Below are positions 7,463-15,516 of a stretch of DNA of 64,000 bases, in pieces. Numbering within the stretch: the stretch's first letter is position 1; every line of letters begins with the position of its first letter. Origin of the DNA: an uncultured Oscillospiraceae bacterium (GTDB taxonomy: Bacteria; Bacillota; Clostridia; Oscillospirales; Ruminococcaceae); the NCBI GenBank assembly GCA_900548355.1, contig URKR01000009.1, forward strand, positions 1 through 64,000. Direction: 5' to 3'. The notes under the pieces are model-generated. The model had not been told where the DNA came from. It was given only the letters and a program-made list of their open reading frames with translations, and made no database searches. Both the position numbers and the translations under genes were made by a program.

Positions 7463-9448
7463 TTGAATGAAACGATGCCGACAGGGTACGAACTTGCCCA
7501 CCAGCAGGCTGAAACCATATTCCGCCACGTTTTTCCCCGTCAGGGGATGACGGTGCGGGATGGCCAGATCTTGCTGTGCCACACCATGCTGGATGCCCTG
7601 TTTGGCAGGGAAGTGGCCCTTTGCGATGCCGGCGTCGGCCTCGGCAAGACCTATGCCTATCTGGTGGCCGCTATCCTGTGGATGCAGCAGCGCGCACTGC
7701 CTTTACGGCAGCCATTGGTCATCTCTACTGCCGGCGTGACTTTGCAGGACGCAATTCTGAAAGAATACATTCCATTTTTGTCATCCGTACTAATGCAAAA
7801 CGGATGTGTTAAAGAACCGATACAAACTGTGCTTCGCAAGGGAAAGGGCCGCTACGTCTGTGACCTGCGCCTATTAAAACGGCAACGGGAAGTGGCACAG
7901 CGCGGGGAAAAGCTTGCCCGGCGGCTGCGCGTGCTTCGGGATGCAGATGCCTGCCTGGATCTGGATCAGATCCAAGGCCTGTCGGGATATGACCGGCGGC
8001 ATATCTGCGTGCCGGAGCGATGTGCGAAAGACTGCATTGCGCGCCACCGATGTCGGTACCAGCGGTATTTGCAGCAAAGCGGGAGCGGCTCGCTGCTGAT
8101 TCAAATCTGCAATCACAATTACCTTCTGGCAGATGCTATACACCGACAGAACGGCTGGAAGCCGCTTCTGCGAGATTACGGCGTGCTCATCATTGACGAA
8201 GCACATAAACTGCCGGAAGTCAACCAGCAGATGCAAACCCGGAACTTGACGGTAGCAGATTTGAACGATATCGCAGACCAGCTGGCAAGGGAGAATCTCG
8301 TACATGAATCGCAGCAACTGCGGCGAATCACGGATGAACTGGTTGCGGCCTTTGGGACCATGCAGCATGGCCGGGCGCGGGAAATCCCGTATGCCCCGCA
8401 GCAGGAACAGCTTGCAACACTCGATCGTCTCCATCATCAACTGTGCGAAAGAACTCAACAAGACGGAAGAAAACTTTCGCCACCGCTGCGGCGCGCAGTA
8501 CAGCGCGTCATAGAGTTGACACAGTTGTTCCTCATGCCGAATGATTCGTCGACTATGTATGTGGAATATGCAACTGAGCTGGGGGATAGCAAGCAAATTG
8601 TCTCACTGAACGCAGTGCCCAAAGACTTGCCGCAGCATCTATACACCACGCTGTGGAGCCAGAGTAAACCCACAATCCTGACATCCGGCACCCTGGCGGC
8701 CGGAGATGGATTCACCAATACAAGCAGACTGCTGGGCCTGGGGCATGGCGTTCCTGTGCGAACCTTGCAGGTATCCTCTCCGTTTGACTATGTGCATAAC
8801 TGCTTGCTCGTGTTACCATCATCATCCGGCAAGTGGAAGCGTATGGAAACCAGCAATGAACAAATTGCCAAGCAGCTCTGCCAGCTTATAGAAGCGGCGC
8901 ATGGCCACGCGCTTGTCTTGTTCACTTCCTACGAACAGATGGGCGAAGTGTATGAATTGCTGAAGGATGCACTGGATTTACCTATTCTGCAGGCGCGCCG
9001 CGGGTCACAGGCAGTGGTGGAGCAGTTTAAGCAACTGGCTAACGGTGTGCTGCTGGCGGGCGGCTCCTGCTGGGAAGGAATTGATTTCCCCGGTGATCTG
9101 GTTTCGCTGCTTGTAATTATGCGGTTGCCCTTCCCGGCGCCTGACCCGGTGCGGGAAGCCAGACGCGAACAATACCCTGACCTGCACAGCTACATCCAGG
9201 CCGAGATCGTGCCCGAAATGCAGCAGAAGCTGCGACAGGGCTTCGGCCGGGCCATCCGTACTGAGACCGACAGCTGTGCGGTCGCCATCCTCGATCCGCG
9301 GGCCGCCCCCGACGGGCGGTACCACCAGTCTGCGCTGGATGCACTGCCGGACGGCATCCCGATCACAACCAAAATCGAAGACATTGAACCATTCCTTCGG
9401 GCACACAAAAGCCTCGATTATTTTTTATCGAATTCCGAAAATCATTAA
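7463..9448 (+). CDS. DinG/Rad3-type ATP-dependent DNA helicase
   Basis: Superfamily 2 helicase of the XPD/DinG group. Walker A is DAGVGLGKT (about residues 55-63). Four cysteines (CVPERCAKDCIARHRC) sit where DinG/XPD proteins bind an Fe-S cluster. The DEAH box is in LIIDEAHKLPE, motif V is GSCWEGIDFPG, and motif VI is QGFGRAIRTETD. About 661 residues. I chose TTG 7463 because GGGGGATT lies upstream and a terminator-like hairpin precedes it; ATG 7475 is the alternative. It is followed after 27 bases by a resolvase-like gene and lies in a lower-GC mobile region, so a role in element maintenance or replication is plausible but inferred. Confidence 0.85.
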   Translation: MNETMPTGYELAHQQAETIFRHVFPRQGMTVRDGQILLCHTMLDALFGREVALCDAGVGLGKTYAYLVAAILWMQQRALPLRQPLVISTAGVTLQDAILKEYIPFLSSVLMQNGCVKEPIQTVLRKGKGRYVCDLRLLKRQREVAQRGEKLARRLRVLRDADACLDLDQIQGLSGYDRRHICVPERCAKDCIARHRCRYQRYLQQSGSGSLLIQICNHNYLLADAIHRQNGWKPLLRDYGVLIIDEAHKLPEVNQQMQTRNLTVADLNDIADQLARENLVHESQQLRRITDELVAAFGTMQHGRAREIPYAPQQEQLATLDRLHHQLCERTQQDGRKLSPPLRRAVQRVIELTQLFLMPNDSSTMYVEYATELGDSKQIVSLNAVPKDLPQHLYTTLWSQSKPTILTSGTLAAGDGFTNTSRLLGLGHGVPVRTLQVSSPFDYVHNCLLVLPSSSGKWKRMETSNEQIAKQLCQLIEAAHGHALVLFTSYEQMGEVYELLKDALDLPILQARRGSQAVVEQFKQLANGVLLAGGSCWEGIDFPGDLVSLLVIMRLPFPAPDPVREARREQYPDLHSYIQAEIVPEMQQKLRQGFGRAIRTETDSCAVAILDPRAAPDGRYHQSALDALPDGIPITTKIEDIEPFLRAHKSLDYFLSNSENH

Positions 9449-9475
9449 CATAGGATAATATAATGGAGGAACACC

Positions 9476-9859
9476 ATGAGAGCAATCTGCTTTATCCAGG
9501 AAGTTAAAGATTCTGACCTGACCATGCGCCAGCAGCAACTGATCTGCCACCGGGCGCTGCGCAAACTGCAATGGGCCTGCGAGTTGGAGCTATTCGCCCA
9601 GGCAGGCAGCGAAGCCCAACCGCTCTCTCTGCGCCCTGGTATGGTCGATCTACTGCGTGCCGCCGCTGCAAGTGAGGTGGATGTGCTGATGGTGGTCGAT
9701 GTGGAACACCTGCACTGCGGCCAGGCGGAATTGGACGGCCTGCTTATGTCGCTATTGCAGTACGGCATCCATACATTCGGGGCCAAGAATGGCCAATGGA
9801 TCGAACCCGGCGGACGGCACTGGATGATTCTGCCCGGTTACGATGAGATGGATGAGTGA
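9476..9859 (+). CDS. Small resolvase-fold-like protein lacking an active site (127 aa)
   Basis: Good ribosome site (TGGAGGA). The middle (LRPGMVDLLRAAAASEVDVL, then a short strand and LLMSLLQYGIHT) has the spacing of a serine-resolvase N-terminal domain: an RPG loop, a helix, an SEVDVL strand, and a later helix with a glycine turn. The catalytic Ser and the Arg pair of active resolvases are absent. It closely parallels the next gene, so the two are probably diverged duplicates. There is no DNA-binding tail. Function is unknown; a regulatory or structural partner of the recombinases 1.6 kb downstream is possible. Confidence 0.6.
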   Translation: MRAICFIQEVKDSDLTMRQQQLICHRALRKLQWACELELFAQAGSEAQPLSLRPGMVDLLRAAAASEVDVLMVVDVEHLHCGQAELDGLLMSLLQYGIHTFGAKNGQWIEPGGRHWMILPGYDEMDE

Positions 9860-9871
9860 ACAGGAGAGAGG

Positions 9872-10261
9872 ATGGCATTGCATCAGGAAAAAGACCGGGC
9901 GCTGTTCTATCCCCGCGCCTGGGTATATGTCAGATCACGAGATCATCACCGGCTGGCGGAACAGAAACTGAATGCGCTCCAGGCGGCACAGCAGCAAGGC
10001 CTTGAGGTCGTCGGCACCAGCGAGGATCGGTGCGGACAGCACAGCATCTGGAGGCCGGGACTCTTCGCCCTGCTTTGGGCGGTGCGGGCACGGTTGGTAG
10101 ATGTTGTGGTCGTGCCGCGCTTGTCCCGGCTGGCTGTGCATCGGCAATGGTTGGGATGGATGCTGCGGATGTTCCACAAACATGACGTTACGGTTGCCAC
10201 CATTGAGTGTGAGCTTCGGTATGACCTCTACCGGCATGGATTAGATGGTGTTCTACTATAA
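9872..10261 (+). CDS. Resolvase-domain protein with altered active site (129 aa)
   Basis: Begins 12 bases after the preceding stop, behind AGGAGAGAGG. The resolvase N-terminal pattern is clear: AWVYVRSRD, then an EQKLNAL helix, GLEVVGTSEDR, the RPGLFALLWAVR loop-helix, DVVVVPRLSRL and a last helix. In active enzymes the first strand reads Y-x-R-V-S; here it is Y-V-R-S-R, so the serine is displaced by one residue. The PRLSRL motif retains two arginines. No recombinase or zinc-ribbon domain follows. Either a minimal resolvase or, more likely, a catalytically altered accessory. It pairs with the 9476 gene. Confidence 0.65.
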   Translation: MALHQEKDRALFYPRAWVYVRSRDHHRLAEQKLNALQAAQQQGLEVVGTSEDRCGQHSIWRPGLFALLWAVRARLVDVVVVPRLSRLAVHRQWLGWMLRMFHKHDVTVATIECELRYDLYRHGLDGVLL

Positions 10262-10344
10262 TGACAATGTTAACCGCATGAATTTTCGCAGTATTAATGC
10301 ATACCAATAGAACCAACATGACGGGATCGGCGCGATGCGAATGA

Positions 10345-10373
10345 TTGACAACGTGCGCACAAACGGTTATACT
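10345..10373 (+). promoter_or_regulatory. Promoter of the toxin-antitoxin pair
   Basis: TTGACA (10345-10350), exact 17-base spacer, TATACT (10368-10373). The antitoxin ATG is 30 bases downstream. The spacer contains GTGCGCAC, a palindrome that could be an autoregulatory operator. Confidence 0.75.
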
Positions 10374-10402
10374 TTAAGCAAGATGACTGGGAGGCGAAGG
10401 TT

Positions 10403-10705
10403 ATGGCTAAGTCAGCAAACATCAATGTGCGCATCGATCCGGAAACAAAGAAGCGTGCGGAAGATTTGTTTTCCAGCTTTGGTATCACGATCACGGATGC
10501 CATCAACATATTTCTCCGCAAATCCATCATGGAGGGAGGCTTGCCGTTTGACGTCCGGCTACCAGAACATCCGCTGGATGCCAGCCGTATGACTGCCGAA
10601 CAGCTGGATGCTGCGTTGGAAAAAGGGTATGCACAGCTTCAAGCGGGCCAATGTATCCCGGCAAAACAAGCGTTTGATGAGATCCGGGGAGAGGTTGGCA
10701 CATGA
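10403..10705 (+). CDS. RelB/DinJ-family antitoxin
   Basis: 100 residues. The N-terminus (SANINVRIDPETKKRAEDLF) is the ribbon-helix-helix of RelB/DinJ antitoxins, which dimerises and binds operator DNA. TITDAINIFLRKSIMEGGLPF is the conserved family helix and hinge. The C-terminal part (after about residue 60) would wrap the toxin. The ribosome site GGGAGGCGAAGG precedes the ATG. Its last four bases overlap the toxin start (ATGA), ensuring coupled synthesis. Autorepression through the promoter immediately upstream is expected. Confidence 0.9.
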   Translation: MAKSANINVRIDPETKKRAEDLFSSFGITITDAINIFLRKSIMEGGLPFDVRLPEHPLDASRMTAEQLDAALEKGYAQLQAGQCIPAKQAFDEIRGEVGT

Positions 10706-11028
10706 CGTATGACGTGACATTGACCCTGCAGGCAAAGCAGGATTTGAAGGCCATCTACCGATACATCGCGGTGGATTTGGCCTCTGAAATCAATGCAAAC
10801 CGATTGCTCGACCGTCTGGAAGAAAAAATTCTTAAACTGGACACAATGCCGGAGCGTTTCCGCATTTATGATAGGGAACCATGGCGCAGCCGAAACTTGC
10901 GCGTGATGCCCATCGACCATTATCTTGTGTTTTATGTTTCGAATCGACAAACGCAAGCCGTGACTGTGCTCCGCGTTATGTATGGCGGCCGTGATGTGGC
11001 TGCTCAATTGGAGCGCAACATAACATAA
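10702..11028 (+). CDS. RelE/ParE-superfamily toxin
   Basis: 108 residues with the RelE/ParE layout: VTLTLQAKQDLKAIYRYIAV forms the first strand and two helices, followed by the basic strand FRIYDREPWRSRNLRVMPID and the C-terminal strands YLVFYVSNR and AVTVLRVMYGGRD. The sequence is closer to the ParE-like branch than to classical mRNA-cleaving RelE, so whether it cuts ribosome-bound mRNA or poisons gyrase cannot be decided. It overlaps the antitoxin by four bases. The pair is probably a stabilisation module for the surrounding mobile region. Confidence 0.88.
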   Translation: MTYDVTLTLQAKQDLKAIYRYIAVDLASEINANRLLDRLEEKILKLDTMPERFRIYDREPWRSRNLRVMPIDHYLVFYVSNRQTQAVTVLRVMYGGRDVAAQLERNIT

Positions 11029-11052
11029 AGCCAAACGATCACAAATCCAATC

Positions 11053-11093
11053 CGGAGCGAGTCCTCGAAAAGGGGAAATCGCTCCGCTTTTTT
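11053..11093 (+). terminator. Terminator after the toxin-antitoxin operon
   Basis: An 8-bp stem (CGGAGCGA / TCGCTCCG) with an 18-base loop, then C and TTTTTT. It lies 25 bases after the toxin stop. Confidence 0.8.
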
Positions 11094-11169
11094 ATTGCTT
11101 GGAATCAGTATTACGGTTAGTCAACCTCTATGCTGACAGTTCGGGCAGAACTTGAGTGAAGGCGCTATA

Positions 11170-11349
11170 ATGCAAATTGATTATAATACGGAATCTCCTG
11201 CGCCCATTGTGGTGCAGGAGATTCGCTATGCGTTGGCATTATCTATTGTAAAAAATCTACTTGAAAATGGGGTGATCGACCGGGAAAATGCGACCAAAGT
11301 AACTGTTGCTCTTGCCAATTTATACGGCGTAAATCGGCGGGCTATTTAG
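11170..11349 (+). CDS. Small SHOCT-like protein next to the recombinase module
   Basis: About 59 residues from ATG 11170 (GAAGG seven bases upstream; a TTG at 11152 in frame is the alternative). The C-terminal half (IRYALALSIVKNLLENGVID, then NATKVTVALANLYG) resembles the short two-helix SHOCT motif. In clostridial elements such small proteins often sit just before large serine recombinases, as here. A regulatory or excision-factor role is plausible but not shown. Confidence 0.6.
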   Translation: MQIDYNTESPAPIVVQEIRYALALSIVKNLLENGVIDRENATKVTVALANLYGVNRRAI

Positions 11350-11380
11350 TGGTTATTGTGAATGGATAATTCGCTCGCTG

Positions 11381-11440
11381 TGTGATAGTGTTGTCGTGAT
11401 AAGGTCGGCCACCAGATAGATCAAACAACACAATATCACA
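11381..11440. repeat. Imperfect inverted repeat directly before the recombinase genes
   Basis: TGTGATAGTGTTGT (11381-11394) faces ACAACACAATATCACA (11425-11440), a near-perfect dyad with a two-base bulge and about 30 bases between the arms. The recombinase ribosome site starts two bases later. Large serine recombinases often have their attachment site, an imperfect dyad of about 40-60 bp, at this position. An operator for self-regulation is the alternative. Confidence 0.5.
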
Positions 11441-11456
11441 TAGGGAGGGCTGAGTC

Positions 11457-12995
11457 ATGCCGCAGGTGGAAGTTATTAAACCGATTCGGCAACACGTGAC
11501 AGCAAAGCTGCGCGTATGCGCTTATGCCAGAGTCAGCACTGATTCAGCGGATCAGCTCAACTCTTTCGCTTCTCAGGTGCAGTATTACACCAATTACATC
11601 GAATCCCGTGCCGATTGGGAACTGGTTGACATCTATGCGGATCGTGGGATCACAGGTACCGATGCCCACAAACGTGATGAATTTCTGCGCATGATGGAGG
11701 ACTGCCGCAAGCGGAAGATCGACCAGATACTGGTGAAATCATTATCCCGCTTCGCCAGAAACACGGCGGACTGCATTGCTGCGATTCGGGAACTGAGACA
11801 ACTGGGCGTGACGGTGATTTTTGAAAAAGAGCGCATCAACACCCGTCTGATGGCCAACGAGATGCTCATCAGCATGATGAGCGCCTTTGCGCAGGAGGAA
11901 TCCGTTTCTATCGCCAAAAATCTGCGCAAAGGCATTCTGATGCGGATGAATTCCGGCAACTTCAGGCTTTCCAATCTTCCATATGGTTACGACCACTATG
12001 AAAACGGTCGCCTGTCGGTTCAGAATGGAGAAGCAAAAGCGATACGCTGGATCTACGATCGCTATCTTTCGGGATACGGCGTCAATCAGATCGCCAGGGA
12101 ACTGCCGTGCCAGTTGCCGGCAGAAGCCAGAATCCGCGGCTCGAAGAATGGTATCCTATACATCTTGAGCAATGAACGCTATATGGGGGATGAGCTGCTG
12201 CGCAAATCCTTTACGAGTGATACGGTACCATTTCGAAAAATTATGAACTGTGGTCAACAGGATCAAGTTTATATCAGACATTCGCACGAGCCAATCATAG
12301 AGGTGGAGAAGTTCCATGCCGTTCAAACCCTCTTGGCAGAACGGCGCGGGCAATTCGGATGTGAGGAACCTCGGAAAACCTACCTGCTTACAGGGAAGCT
12401 TATTTGCAAATCCTGTGGCGCACCGCTTTACCGCAGGGTGACCGGCAAGGGCATATGCTGGATTTGCAAAAATCACGTATACCACCCTGAACGGTGTACG
12501 GAAAAGGGATATTCGGAGGCGGCCGTTTTGCAGGGGGCCCTATGTCTCTGCCGAAAATTGAGAACCTACAGCAAAGAACTGCTGCAATGGTACTTGCAGA
12601 CCTTGCTGAAGATCGAATCCCATGACAGGGCTTGTCGGCCCCAGGTTCAAGATTTGTATCAGACAATCAACGATATATTAATCCAGAGTCATACCCTCCA
12701 ACGCTTGTATGCGAGCGGGTGTATTGACTCTGGATTTTTTATCAGCAGGAAAAACGAGCTGGATCACCAGTTGACTGAAAATAAGGCCAGATTGCACGAA
12801 GCGAAAGCGACGCTGTGCGGGGACATCATCCGGCAGACTCGGATAATGATGGATGCTCTTGAGCAGGATGCAACGCCAACAGACGAGGTTATCTGGGGTC
12901 AGCTCATCGTAAAAGCGACGGTAGGGGAGGGGAGAATCTCCTTTAGCATGTTGAACGGGCTGGAATTGACAAGTCCCCTTAAGGAAGAAGGCTGA
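11457..12995 (+). CDS. Large serine recombinase 1
   Basis: 512 residues in the family order: resolvase catalytic domain (1-150) with nucleophile Ser27 in CAYARVSTDS and the arginine motif KSLSRFARNT; recombinase domain (about 160-280) with GNFRLSNLPYGYD and ILSNERYMGDELL; zinc ribbon LICKSCGAPLYRR...CWICKNH; and a C-terminal coiled-coil-like region rich in Leu, Glu and Lys. AGGGAGGG precedes the ATG. These enzymes integrate or excise elements between short attachment sites. It is the first of three genes separated by 3 and 12 bases, so they form one operon. Composition is lower-GC than the core genome. Confidence 0.93.
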   Translation: MPQVEVIKPIRQHVTAKLRVCAYARVSTDSADQLNSFASQVQYYTNYIESRADWELVDIYADRGITGTDAHKRDEFLRMMEDCRKRKIDQILVKSLSRFARNTADCIAAIRELRQLGVTVIFEKERINTRLMANEMLISMMSAFAQEESVSIAKNLRKGILMRMNSGNFRLSNLPYGYDHYENGRLSVQNGEAKAIRWIYDRYLSGYGVNQIARELPCQLPAEARIRGSKNGILYILSNERYMGDELLRKSFTSDTVPFRKIMNCGQQDQVYIRHSHEPIIEVEKFHAVQTLLAERRGQFGCEEPRKTYLLTGKLICKSCGAPLYRRVTGKGICWICKNHVYHPERCTEKGYSEAAVLQGALCLCRKLRTYSKELLQWYLQTLLKIESHDRACRPQVQDLYQTINDILIQSHTLQRLYASGCIDSGFFISRKNELDHQLTENKARLHEAKATLCGDIIRQTRIMMDALEQDATPTDEVIWGQLIVKATVGEGRISFSMLNGLELTSPLKEEG

Positions 12996-12998
12996 TCA

Positions 12999-13838
12999 AT
13001 GGAAAGAAAGCGGCGCTTCCCGTTTGGTTACGAGATGCGAGAGGGACGCATTGTTCCAAATCCAGAGGAAGCCAAAGCGGTGGTGGTGATCTTTCAAAGC
13101 TTTGCATCAGGCGCTACAACACCAGCCATTTCCAATAGTATGACGGAATTACAGATTCCGTACAGACCAGGAAGTGCTGCGTGGAATAAAAACATGGTGT
13201 GCCGCATCTTGGACAATGAGAAATATATCGGTGCAAACGGGTACCCAATCCTGCTGCAAAAAGAATTGTGGGATCGCGTAGCTGCAAAGCGCGAACAGGC
13301 ACCGTCTGTTCGCCTGAACCCGGCCATCCGCTCTGTCAGGGCGAAGATGTGCTGTGCGCAGTGCGGACAGAAATTAAAACGGATTTCCTATCATACACAG
13401 GGCAATGTGTACTGGCGGTGCGACCGCTGTGCCATTCAATTCCCATCCGTGACCGATCAGGCGTTGCTGGACACGATTCTGGAGAAACAAAACGAGATGA
13501 TCCGGCGGCCACAAAAAGTTATTCCAACAGAAGCAGGCAATATAACCTATACAATGGAGATAGTGCGGGATATGCAAATTCTGGATCACGCCATCAGCAA
13601 TCCGCAAACTCCCACCGCCGAACTTTTACAGATGGCAGCACAGTGCGTGCAAAATGTGTATGCGTGTTGCCAGGAGGTGCCGGATGCGGTGGAAAGCGAT
13701 GCAATGGTTCGTATGCTGCAGGAGGTGTCGCCAAGCAATACCTTAAATATCGAACTGTTGAACCAGTGCGTGAAAAGAATCCTGATGCGGCCGGATGGAA
13801 ACATTCAGTTTCAGGTATGTAATGGAACCATTATCTAA
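12999..13838 (+). CDS. Recombinase-like protein without catalytic domain
   Basis: 279 residues starting directly in a recombinase domain (RRFPFGYEMREGRIVPNPEE, then VCRILDNEKYIGANGYPI), followed by a zinc ribbon (MCCAQCGQKL...WRCDRC) and a helical tail. The resolvase domain with its catalytic serine is absent. The start is only 3 bases after the preceding stop, and there is no resolvase remnant upstream in any frame because that space is occupied by recombinase 1. So this is an intact gene for a DNA-binding, catalytically inactive partner rather than a fresh truncation. It probably forms mixed complexes with the flanking recombinases. Confidence 0.8.
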   Translation: MERKRRFPFGYEMREGRIVPNPEEAKAVVVIFQSFASGATTPAISNSMTELQIPYRPGSAAWNKNMVCRILDNEKYIGANGYPILLQKELWDRVAAKREQAPSVRLNPAIRSVRAKMCCAQCGQKLKRISYHTQGNVYWRCDRCAIQFPSVTDQALLDTILEKQNEMIRRPQKVIPTEAGNITYTMEIVRDMQILDHAISNPQTPTAELLQMAAQCVQNVYACCQEVPDAVESDAMVRMLQEVSPSNTLNIELLNQCVKRILMRPDGNIQFQVCNGTII

Positions 13839-13850
13839 GGGAGAACAGAC

Positions 13851-15473
13851 ATGGCAGGCAATGAGGAACGAACCATTATACGGATTCCGCGAAAAGAATC
13901 ATCGCAACAGAACGGGCGAAAACGTCTCCTGCGGGTTGCGGCCTATTGCCGTGTCAGTACAGAGCAGGAGGAGCAGGAGAGCAGCTTTGAAAGTCAGGTG
14001 GATTATTACACCCGGTTGATCAATGGCAATCCAGAATGGAAGATGGCCGGGATCTACGCGGATCACGGCATCAGCGGTGTACGGGATATGATACGGCCAG
14101 GCTTTATGAACATGATTGAGGATTGCAAAAAGCATAAGATCGACCTGATCATGACAAAATCCCTGAGCCGATTCTCGCGGAACACCTTGGATTGCATCAA
14201 GTATATCCGCCTGCTGAAAGGCCTAGGTGTGGCCATTGAATTTGAAAAAGAGGGGCTGAACACTGGCGAACTGAGCAGCGAAATATTCTTGACCTGGTTC
14301 TCAGCCTTTGCTCAAGCGGAAAGCGAATCACTGAGCCAGAATATAACGATGGGAAAGCGACGCTTGTTTCAGGCGGGTAAATGTGCTTTTCCATATAATT
14401 CATTCATAGGCTACCGACCAGGGCCCGATGGCAAACCAGAGATTGACCCCAAACAGGCAAAAACTGTAAAGCGGATTTTTTACGGATACCTGGCAGGCAA
14501 AACCCCATCGCAGCTGAAAGCCGAGTTGGAGCAGGATCACGTTCCATCGCCTGCGGGTAAAGCGAAGTGGTCACGCGCAACGATTCAGAATATGCTTCAC
14601 AACGAAAAGTATGCCGGGGATCTCCTTCTGCAAAAGACATATACGGCAGATTTCTTGACCAAAACGGTCAAGAAGAACCACGGAGAAGTAGAGCAGTATT
14701 ATGTTCGCAATAATCACCCGGCTATTATTCCGCGAGATGTTTTCCAAGCGGTTCAGCTGGAAATGGCAAGGCGGGGAAGCAAAACAAAGGCTGATCCGAA
14801 TAAGAGGACGGCGGGCCGAAGCAAATATTCTAGTAAATTCGCCTTGACAGAGCGTCTGATTTGCGGAGAATGCGGTTGTATGTACCGCCGCGTTCTATAT
14901 ACAAATCGGGACGGCAGCAAAGCAAGAGTTTGGAGATGCACTAACCGCTTGGAAAACGGCAAAAGATTCTGCAAAAATTCGCCGACCTTGAAAGAGCAGG
15001 AATTGCAGAAAGCCCTTATGAAGTGTATTGCCGCACTGCTGGATAACAAAGAGAGTGTTAAAGAAGAAGTGATGCAGACAGAAGAAAACATCTTGCGCTA
15101 TGAAGGGGCAACACAAGACCCACGCCAGTTGCTAGACCGTATCCAGGCGATTGATCATCAGACCAGTAACCTGCTGCTCCTGGTTGCGCACAGCGAGGAT
15201 GCCAGCATCTATGAAGGAAAGTTCAAGGCGCTGAAAGAAGAAAAACAGGCGCTGCAAACCGAATTAGAAAGTTTGCAGCGCACATCCCAGATGGACGCCA
15301 AAGTACAAAACAGGATACAGAAAGTATTGGGTTGCATCCAAAGCACACCCGCCGATTTCACCCAATATAACGATGACTTGGTCCGACGAATTGTGGAACA
15401 GGTCATCGTATACTCGCAAGAGAAGGTTGTGGTGAAGTTTGTGGGTGGGTATAGTGTGAAGATGCAAGTCTAA
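13851..15473 (+). CDS. Large serine recombinase 3
   Basis: 540 residues. The catalytic domain contains Ser36 in AAYCRVSTEQEEQ and the arginine motif KSLSRFSRNTLDCI. The recombinase domain contains AFPYNSFIGYRPGPDGKPEI and MLHNEKYAGDLLLQKTYTAD. The zinc ribbon is LICGECGCMYRR...WRCTNR. A coiled-coil region follows (residues about 390-500, many E, K, L and Q), as expected for the motif that controls integration versus excision. AAGGGAGAAC precedes the ATG. It is clearly homologous to recombinase 1 but not a recent duplicate. It ends the three-gene operon, and the next gene is convergent. Confidence 0.93.
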   Translation: MAGNEERTIIRIPRKESSQQNGRKRLLRVAAYCRVSTEQEEQESSFESQVDYYTRLINGNPEWKMAGIYADHGISGVRDMIRPGFMNMIEDCKKHKIDLIMTKSLSRFSRNTLDCIKYIRLLKGLGVAIEFEKEGLNTGELSSEIFLTWFSAFAQAESESLSQNITMGKRRLFQAGKCAFPYNSFIGYRPGPDGKPEIDPKQAKTVKRIFYGYLAGKTPSQLKAELEQDHVPSPAGKAKWSRATIQNMLHNEKYAGDLLLQKTYTADFLTKTVKKNHGEVEQYYVRNNHPAIIPRDVFQAVQLEMARRGSKTKADPNKRTAGRSKYSSKFALTERLICGECGCMYRRVLYTNRDGSKARVWRCTNRLENGKRFCKNSPTLKEQELQKALMKCIAALLDNKESVKEEVMQTEENILRYEGATQDPRQLLDRIQAIDHQTSNLLLLVAHSEDASIYEGKFKALKEEKQALQTELESLQRTSQMDAKVQNRIQKVLGCIQSTPADFTQYNDDLVRRIVEQVIVYSQEKVVVKFVGGYSVKMQV

Positions 15474-15516
15474 GAACAAGCGAGTATCACAATAATTTCC
15501 CCAATCTTCTCTAATG

